Origin: Alphaproteobacteria bacterium
GTDB lineage: Bacteria; Pseudomonadota; Alphaproteobacteria; Micropepsales; Micropepsaceae
DNA length: 10,505 bases
Direction of reading: 5' to 3'
NCBI GenBank assembly: GCA_028869725.1
Contig: JAGWRJ010000093.1
Location: 1-10,505, forward strand
Position numbers and translations under genes: made by a program. Position 1 is the first letter of the stretch. Each line of letters begins with the position of its first letter. Below are positions 6,456-10,505 of this stretch, piece after piece. Under the pieces are notes generated by a model. That model saw only the letters and a program-made list of their open reading frames with translations, was not told the origin of the DNA and searched no databases.

Positions 6456-7316
6456 TCAGCCGCCAGCCTCCTGACTCTTCAGGATTTCGCGCCGGACGAT
6501 GTCCGGGAATTCCATCGGCAGAAAATGACTGGCGCCCGGAACGGTGATCAGTCTGGTGTCGGGCTTTCGGGCCACGAATTCGGCTGCTTCGTTGGCGCCA
6601 CAGGTTGAGCCCGGACCGTCGCCGCGGATAAGTGTCACCGGGCAGGTGACGCGGCTGGCAAGCTCATAGGCTGCGAGCGGCGTGCTGCGGAAATCCTCCG
6701 CTTCGATGCGCGGCTCGCAGGTCAGCTCGACCTGGCCATCGTCCGTAGGCCGTGTGCCACCCAGGATGTAGTTGCGCAGAACTGTGTCAGGCCAGTCCTT
6801 GAATGCGCCGCGCCCCCTGTAGGCCTCTTCCATAGCCTCGACAGATGGAAAAATCGCTCGCCGTTTGGCGGCCCGGTCCGCAATGTCTGGGCCAGGACGC
6901 GCAGCTACGCTGGGAGACACGAAAACAGGCTCAATGAGTACCAAGGCGCGCACCAGATCCGGACGCTGGGTGGCCACCATCAGGCTGGCCACGGCGCCCA
7001 TGGAATGGCCGGTCAGAATGGCAGGCTTGGTGAAGAGCTGCCCCAGTGCATCCATCAGGTCTTTAGCGAACAGCCGCCAGCCCGTGGCAAATCCGGGCGG
7101 TGCTGGAAGGTGCGTTTGGCCATGGCCGCGCAGATCGCTTGCCACGATGTTGAAGCTGTCAGCAAGTGGGGTCAGCAGCGTGATGTAGGTTTGCGCATTA
7201 AAGCCATTGGCATGCGCAAAATGTAATCCTGGCGCCTGACGCGGCCAAGCGAGATAAGACATCGCCCCCCCATCAAGGGCAAGGGATCTGCGTATTGGTT
7301 CACTGCTGTCGCTCAT
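6456..7316 (-). CDS. Alpha/beta hydrolase
   Basis: Alpha/beta-hydrolase-fold protein of 286 residues, cytoplasmic, with no signal peptide. The oxyanion region is HFAHANGF (about 32-39), followed by the DLRGHGQT segment (61-68), the nucleophile elbow GHSMG with Ser105, a probable acid in LIRGDGPGS (Asp233), and the catalytic His264 in PGASHFLPMEFPD. A helical cap lies between about 125 and 210 and is not diagnostic. Proteins of this kind are esterases, C-C hydrolases or haloperoxidase-like enzymes; the substrate cannot be inferred from sequence alone. ATG 7316 is chosen because GAGG lies a few bases before it and the family pattern begins soon after; the open frame extends to 7373 but that part is arginine-rich and unlike the family. 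It lies 218 bases downstream of the DedA-rhodanese gene on the same strand, a gap long enough for its own promoter, though none is clear. Confidence 0.87.
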   Translation of the reverse strand: MSDSSEPIRRSLALDGGAMSYLAWPRQAPGLHFAHANGFNAQTYITLLTPLADSFNIVASDLRGHGQTHLPAPPGFATGWRLFAKDLMDALGQLFTKPAILTGHSMGAVASLMVATQRPDLVRALVLIEPVFVSPSVAARPGPDIADRAAKRRAIFPSVEAMEEAYRGRGAFKDWPDTVLRNYILGGTRPTDDGQVELTCEPRIEAEDFRSTPLAAYELASRVTCPVTLIRGDGPGSTCGANEAAEFVARKPDTRLITVPGASHFLPMEFPDIVRREILKSQEAGG

Positions 7317-7457
7317 GTTGCCTCGTGTCCTGGCCGCGGTCTTCTGCGCGAATTCTCTGTCGCGCCTGCCCATCGCATGTGTAGTGCAGCTGATTCAAAC
7401 CGCCAGGGCAATTGTTCTGCGCAGCATTTGCGTCGCATCTCAAGAGTGGGCTCGCGC

Positions 7458-7477
7458 TGCTTGACGCTACGCAAGCA
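7458..7477. repeat. Small hairpin in the DedA-rhodanese / hydrolase gap
   Basis: TGCTTG (7458-7463) and CAAGCA (7472-7477) are perfect arms; two further C-G pairs form inside if the A at 7464 bulges, leaving a CTA loop. On the minus-strand transcript it would lie 57 bases after the DedA-rhodanese stop. No run of U follows in that direction, so it is a poor intrinsic terminator. The rest of the 218-base gap (7317-7534) shows no gene I can support. Confidence 0.25.
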
Positions 7478-7534
7478 AGGAATGCGCGTGCCGCACCCGC
7501 TCATGACCCTGTAGGACAGTCTATACACACGGTC

Positions 7535-8488
7535 TTAGGTCAGGGCGAGCTCGGCATCGGCGACGGCGTGCTCAAGCGGCAGTCCAGCGGCAACCCAGGC
7601 GTCGAAACCACCAAAGAGCGGGCGTATATTGGTAAAGCCCGCCCTCTTCAGATGGAGCGCAGCGACTGCCGCAGACGCTTCGTTGGGGCAGGCACAGTAG
7701 ACGATAACCTCATCATCCGGAGCATAGGAGCGGGCGATCTCGTCGAGCGCCGAGAAATCCGCGGCCACGGCGCCGGGAATCATGCCGTCGCGCTGACGGG
7801 CGGCCTGCTCGCGAACGTCGAGGATGATGGGCGGTTCCGGACTGCGCATCATCTCGCACAGTTCAGGTATCGAGATTCTGGCCATGCGCAGATGTCGTGC
7901 GAAGGATTGACGCTCCAGCAGTCTCGTTCCGATATAGAGCGCGAGAAGCACGACGATCAGGACTGCGCCATAGCCGCCAAGCTGATAGAGCGTTGTCAGA
8001 AGCGCGCCGACGGCATTGTGGAAGAGGCGTCCGATGAGCACCGGCACGGAAATGAACGCAATGGCGCCTAGCGCGTCGAAGGCAACAAAACGCAGGAGGT
8101 TCAATCGGATAATGCCCGAAAGCGCGACGGCGACATAGCCAAGCCCTGGCAGGAACTTCGCAAACGGTAATGTCCAGGCACCATATTTGGCAAAGGTGTC
8201 TTCGGTTCTGCGGATGCAGGAATCCGGCGACAGGGCGATCTTGCAGATAAGATTTAGAATGCGACGGCCGAAGCGCATGCCGGCAAAGTACCAGAGAAGA
8301 TCGGCACTGAGCGTTGCGGCGACGCCAACGGCGAGAAGATCTGTCATGGCGGCCGTCGTCGTGGCCATGGCTCCGGCTATCAGAAGAACCGGATAGCAGG
8401 GAAGCGGGATTCCCGCCTGGTCGATAAAGACGCTGCTGAAGACGATCAGCAGACCCAGATTCGCGATCAGCGCCTCAATGACAAACAT
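7535..8488 (-). CDS. DedA family membrane protein fused to a C-terminal rhodanese domain
   Basis: Two-domain protein of 317 residues. Residues 1 to about 190 are a DedA/VTT-type membrane domain: a re-entrant opening with FIDQAGIPLPCYPVLLIAGA (21-40), the conserved YFAGMRFGRR (67-76), and FAKFLPGLGYVAVALSG (109-125), where the Arg usual in DedA (F.RF.PG) is replaced by Lys111. A further hydrophobic segment (GAVLIVVLLALYIG) precedes the soluble part. Residues about 203-307 form a rhodanese domain with LDVREQAAR (CH2A-like) and the active loop VYCACPNEAS, Cys265 being the expected persulfide carrier and Cys267 a second cysteine in the loop. DedA proteins are linked to lipid flipping and membrane potential; rhodaneses carry sulfane sulfur. 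The fused domain should face the cytoplasm. AGGA stands 6 bases before ATG 8488. Substrates of either half are unknown. Confidence 0.9.
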   Translation of the reverse strand: MFVIEALIANLGLLIVFSSVFIDQAGIPLPCYPVLLIAGAMATTTAAMTDLLAVGVAATLSADLLWYFAGMRFGRRILNLICKIALSPDSCIRRTEDTFAKYGAWTLPFAKFLPGLGYVAVALSGIIRLNLLRFVAFDALGAIAFISVPVLIGRLFHNAVGALLTTLYQLGGYGAVLIVVLLALYIGTRLLERQSFARHLRMARISIPELCEMMRSPEPPIILDVREQAARQRDGMIPGAVAADFSALDEIARSYAPDDEVIVYCACPNEASAAVAALHLKRAGFTNIRPLFGGFDAWVAAGLPLEHAVADAELALT

Positions 8489-8528
8489 CGTGTTCCTGAA
8501 TTATGGTCCTCACGCTCTACCGGGGCCC

Positions 8529-8534
8529 AATATA
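8529..8534 (-). promoter_or_regulatory. Possible -10 element for the DedA-rhodanese gene
   Basis: On the minus strand this reads TATATT, five of six matches to TATAAT, within an AT-rich island in GC-rich sequence. A start near 8522 would give a leader of about 34 bases containing the gene's AGGA ribosome site. No -35 match is seen at the right distance, so support is weak. Confidence 0.22.
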
Positions 8535-8634
8535 TCACGACGTGGAACGCCCTCGCGGAGCGAAGCATAGTACCGGCACCTGGCGCTCCCACCAGCGTGC
8601 CCGCTACCCATCTCACATCTGGAGGAATTTTCCT

Positions 8635-8721
8635 ATGGGGGTGGTCCAGGGCCGCGCGGGCAGGGCGATTACCACGAACGGTAGCGCGGGCGCAGCCCCT
8701 CTCCCGTCCGGCCGTGCCTGA
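8635..8721 (+). CDS. Possible 28-residue peptide with a strong ribosome binding site
   Basis: ATG at 8635 is preceded by GGAGGAA (8621-8627) at 7 bases, a near-ideal Shine-Dalgarno and among the strongest in the window. The frame reads MGVVQGRAGRAITTNGSAGA and ends APLPSGRA before TGA at 8719-8721. The peptide is short, Gly/Ala-rich, positively charged, with no hydrophobic segment or recognisable motif. It is antisense to its flanking genes, with no plus-strand neighbour to lead. AGGAA and TTCCT (8623-8634) form a tiny inverted repeat over the ribosome site. It may well be chance; I do not recognise the product. Confidence 0.2.
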   Translation: MGVVQGRAGRAITTNGSAGAAPLPSGRA

Positions 8722-8769
8722 CGCAAGAGGGACCCTGAGCCCAGGACGTGCGCTACGGCCCGCGCGCTC

Positions 8770-10505
8770 CTATACCCTCAATGTGTCTCCTGGACGGGCA
8801 ACCAGGGCGTAGAGTACAGGCATCAAAAACACGCTTATGACAAGACGGGTGATAAGACCGGCAACGATCACGATAGCGAAGGGTCGCTGCGTGTCCGTGC
8901 CTACGCCGGTTGCCAGCGCCGCGGGTAGGAGCCCAATCGAGGCCACAAGCGCGGTCATCATGATTGGCCTTAGCTTGAGAATTGCACCTTCCCGAATGGC
9001 CTCATCGAGGGGCGTTCCTCCCCGGCGCAATTCGTTGACGTAGGAAATGTAGACTACCGCCGTAAGCACCGACACCCCGAAGAGCGCGAGAAATCCAACG
9101 CCGGACGATACGGACAGCGGGGTACCGGTGAGCCATAGCGCAGCCAGACCACCGGCAGGTGCGGACAGGAGCACGCCGCCAACAGTGATAAGCGGAAATT
9201 TGAAGTTACTGTATAGCGCGAAGAGAAGAAGAAAGATGAGGAGCACTGTGAGCGGCAGGATTGTCGCAAGCTGCGCGCGTGCTGCCGTGTATTCGGAATA
9301 TTCGCCTCCCCAATCCAGGTGATAGCCTGGTGGCAGGGAAACTTTGCTGTTGACTTGCTGGATCGCATCCTGAACCGCACTGGCAAGATCGCGTCCCTGC
9401 ACCGAAAACTGGACCCCGATGTAGCGTGAATTGTTTTCGCGATAGATGAAAGATGCACCATCGGTAACCGATATCTTGGCAAATTCCTTGAGGGGAATTT
9501 GTTGTCCACCCGGTGTTGAAACCGGAATATTGCGTATTTCATGGGCGTTGTCGCGGTACTTCCGCTGCAGGCGCACGACAAGGTCGAATTCCTTTTCTCC
9601 CTGAACTACTTGTGTCGCGACGTCGCCTCCGATCGCGCTTTGGATCAGGCTGTTGATGTCGTCGACATTGAGGCCGTAACGGGCGATCTTGGCGCGATTG
9701 ATCTTGATCGTAAGGCTTGGCTGACCCAATTCCTGAACCAGACTGACATCAGTAATGCCACGAACGTGCTGTAGGACCTGCTTGATCTGCTTCCCTTTGA
9801 CCTGGAGCGTCTGAAGGCTGGACCCGAACACTTTTACGGCAAGTGCACTCTTAAGGCCGGTCTCTGCTTCATCGACCGCATCTTCGGCGGGCTGGGTGTA
9901 GTTGAAAATGATCCCGGGAAGCGTGCGAAGCTTCTTGTCCATCGCCTTGATGAGCTCTGGTTTGGTGGTATAGCGGCCGGTCCAGTCTGAATAGGGTTTC
10001 AGTCCGACATAGAATTCGACGTTGAAGAACCCGGTGGAGTCCGTGCCATCATCGGGCCGGCCCAGTTCGGAGGTGACTACGGTGACCTGATGGAACGAGC
10101 TCAGGATCTTGCGGATCTTCGGGGTAATTCTGGCAGCTTCATTGAAGGAGATTGTGTAAGGCATGGTCGCCCGCACCCATAATGCCCCCTCATCCATGTG
10201 GGGCATGAACTCAGCCCCGATGCCCGGTATCAGCAGCAGCGATCCGGCCAGAATTGCAGCGGAAGCCATGGTCGTTTTCCACGGCCGGGCGAGGCAGAAA
10301 TCAAGCCCACGGACATATGCGCGCCGGATGATCTCATAACCAGGATTGCGCCGCTCGCGCACGCCATGGCGCATGAACCAAGCGCAGAGCACGGGAAGGA
10401 GCGTGAGGGTCACGATCAGCGAACCCACCAGGGCAAAAACCATGGTGTCCGCCATGGGTTTGAACAGCTTGCCCGAGGGACCGGAGAGCACATAGATCGG
10501 CAGAA
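8770..10505 (-). CDS. CusA/CzcA family RND efflux permease (partial, C-terminal half)
   Basis: Inner-membrane proton-driven pump of the heavy-metal-efflux RND type, normally about 1,030-1,060 residues working as a trimer with a periplasmic adaptor and outer-membrane channel. The frame enters from the right edge as LPIYVLSGPSGKLFKPMA, so the GTG at 10491 is not a real start; the last 578 codons are present. Seen in order: TM5-6 region (KPMADTMVFALVGSLIVTLTLLPVLCAWF), the start of the second periplasmic loop (GIGAEFMPHMDEGALW), porter and docking segments (SELGRPDDGTDSTG, LKPYSDW, KINRAKIARYGL), SYVNELRRGGTPLDEAIREGA after TM10, and final helices (RPIMMTALVASIGLLPAAL, VIVAGLITRLVISVFLMPVLYAL). 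Positions matching CusA Met573, Met623 and Met672 are Arg, Asn and Glu, so Cu(I)/Ag(I) export is unlikely. The TM4 proton-relay acids lie outside the window. The adaptor gene is probably upstream, to the right. Confidence 0.93.
   Translation of the reverse strand, partial: LPIYVLSGPSGKLFKPMADTMVFALVGSLIVTLTLLPVLCAWFMRHGVRERRNPGYEIIRRAYVRGLDFCLARPWKTTMASAAILAGSLLLIPGIGAEFMPHMDEGALWVRATMPYTISFNEAARITPKIRKILSSFHQVTVVTSELGRPDDGTDSTGFFNVEFYVGLKPYSDWTGRYTTKPELIKAMDKKLRTLPGIIFNYTQPAEDAVDEAETGLKSALAVKVFGSSLQTLQVKGKQIKQVLQHVRGITDVSLVQELGQPSLTIKINRAKIARYGLNVDDINSLIQSAIGGDVATQVVQGEKEFDLVVRLQRKYRDNAHEIRNIPVSTPGGQQIPLKEFAKISVTDGASFIYRENNSRYIGVQFSVQGRDLASAVQDAIQQVNSKVSLPPGYHLDWGGEYSEYTAARAQLATILPLTVLLIFLLLFALYSNFKFPLITVGGVLLSAPAGGLAALWLTGTPLSVSSGVGFLALFGVSVLTAVVYISYVNELRRGGTPLDEAIREGAILKLRPIMMTALVASIGLLPAALATGVGTDTQRPFAIVIVAGLITRLVISVFLMPVLYALVARPGDTLRV

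Larger units (their letters stand above)
8489..8769. other. 281-base gap between the RND permease and DedA-rhodanese genes
   Basis: Non-coding as far as I can tell. It holds GC-rich tracts, a candidate -10 for the DedA-rhodanese gene near 8529, a bulged inverted repeat (GGCA...CGCT / AGCGTGCC, about 8575-8603), and a very short plus-strand frame with a strong ribosome site at 8621-8721. No tRNA, terminator with U-tract, or mobile-element end is recognisable. Confidence 0.5.

Noticed and set aside
10489..10491. GTG at 10491 as the start of the RND permease.
   Set aside because: Codons upstream of it to the window edge continue the conserved family sequence (LPIY), so the gene is cut by the edge rather than starting there.

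Overview
The window looks like chromosomal DNA of a GC-rich Gram-negative bacterium, most likely an alphaproteobacterium. The evidence is the overall base composition (judged by eye), the alphaproteobacterial style of the CysE tail (PSxEMDQ), the Gram-negative QueE insertion, and the mix of families. I cannot place it below class level. I see no tRNA, rRNA, CRISPR array, insertion sequence, integrase or phage gene, so this reads as ordinary metabolic and envelope gene territory rather than a mobile island.

Layout, left to right. (1) 1-1976, minus strand: a FabH-family ketoacyl-ACP synthase III close to the Pseudomonas PA3286 type, followed 61 bases downstream by a TauE/SafE family membrane permease that runs off the left edge. 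(2) 2085-2714, plus: queE (7-deazaguanine pathway), divergent from the ketosynthase across a short region holding an interrupted 24-base palindrome. (3) 2743-4985, minus: a YdjA-like nitroreductase and then a cytoplasmic-looking type I sulfatase with an intact C-x-P-x-R motif. (4) 5112-6413, plus: a 2TM-domain membrane protein with a proline-rich tail, then cysE (serine O-acetyltransferase). (5) 6456-8488, minus: a DedA membrane domain fused to rhodanese, then an alpha/beta hydrolase. (6) 8770-10505, minus: the C-terminal half of a CusA/CzcA-type RND efflux permease, cut by the right edge.

Functional links are loose. Several products touch sulfur chemistry: sulfatase, serine acetyltransferase, rhodanese and a TauE/SafE permease. 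They lie on different strands in separate transcription units, so I treat a sulfur cluster as a weak hypothesis. The adjacent same-strand pairs most likely to be co-transcribed are ketosynthase-permease, nitroreductase-sulfatase and 2TM protein-cysE.

No convincing new multi-gene system is visible. The points most worth a second look are the RND pump that lacks all three metal-binding methionines of CusA, the DedA-rhodanese fusion with a CACPNE active loop, the interrupted palindrome between the ketosynthase and queE, the CysE C-terminus without a terminal isoleucine, and a very short reading frame with a strong ribosome binding site in the 281-base gap at 8489-8769.
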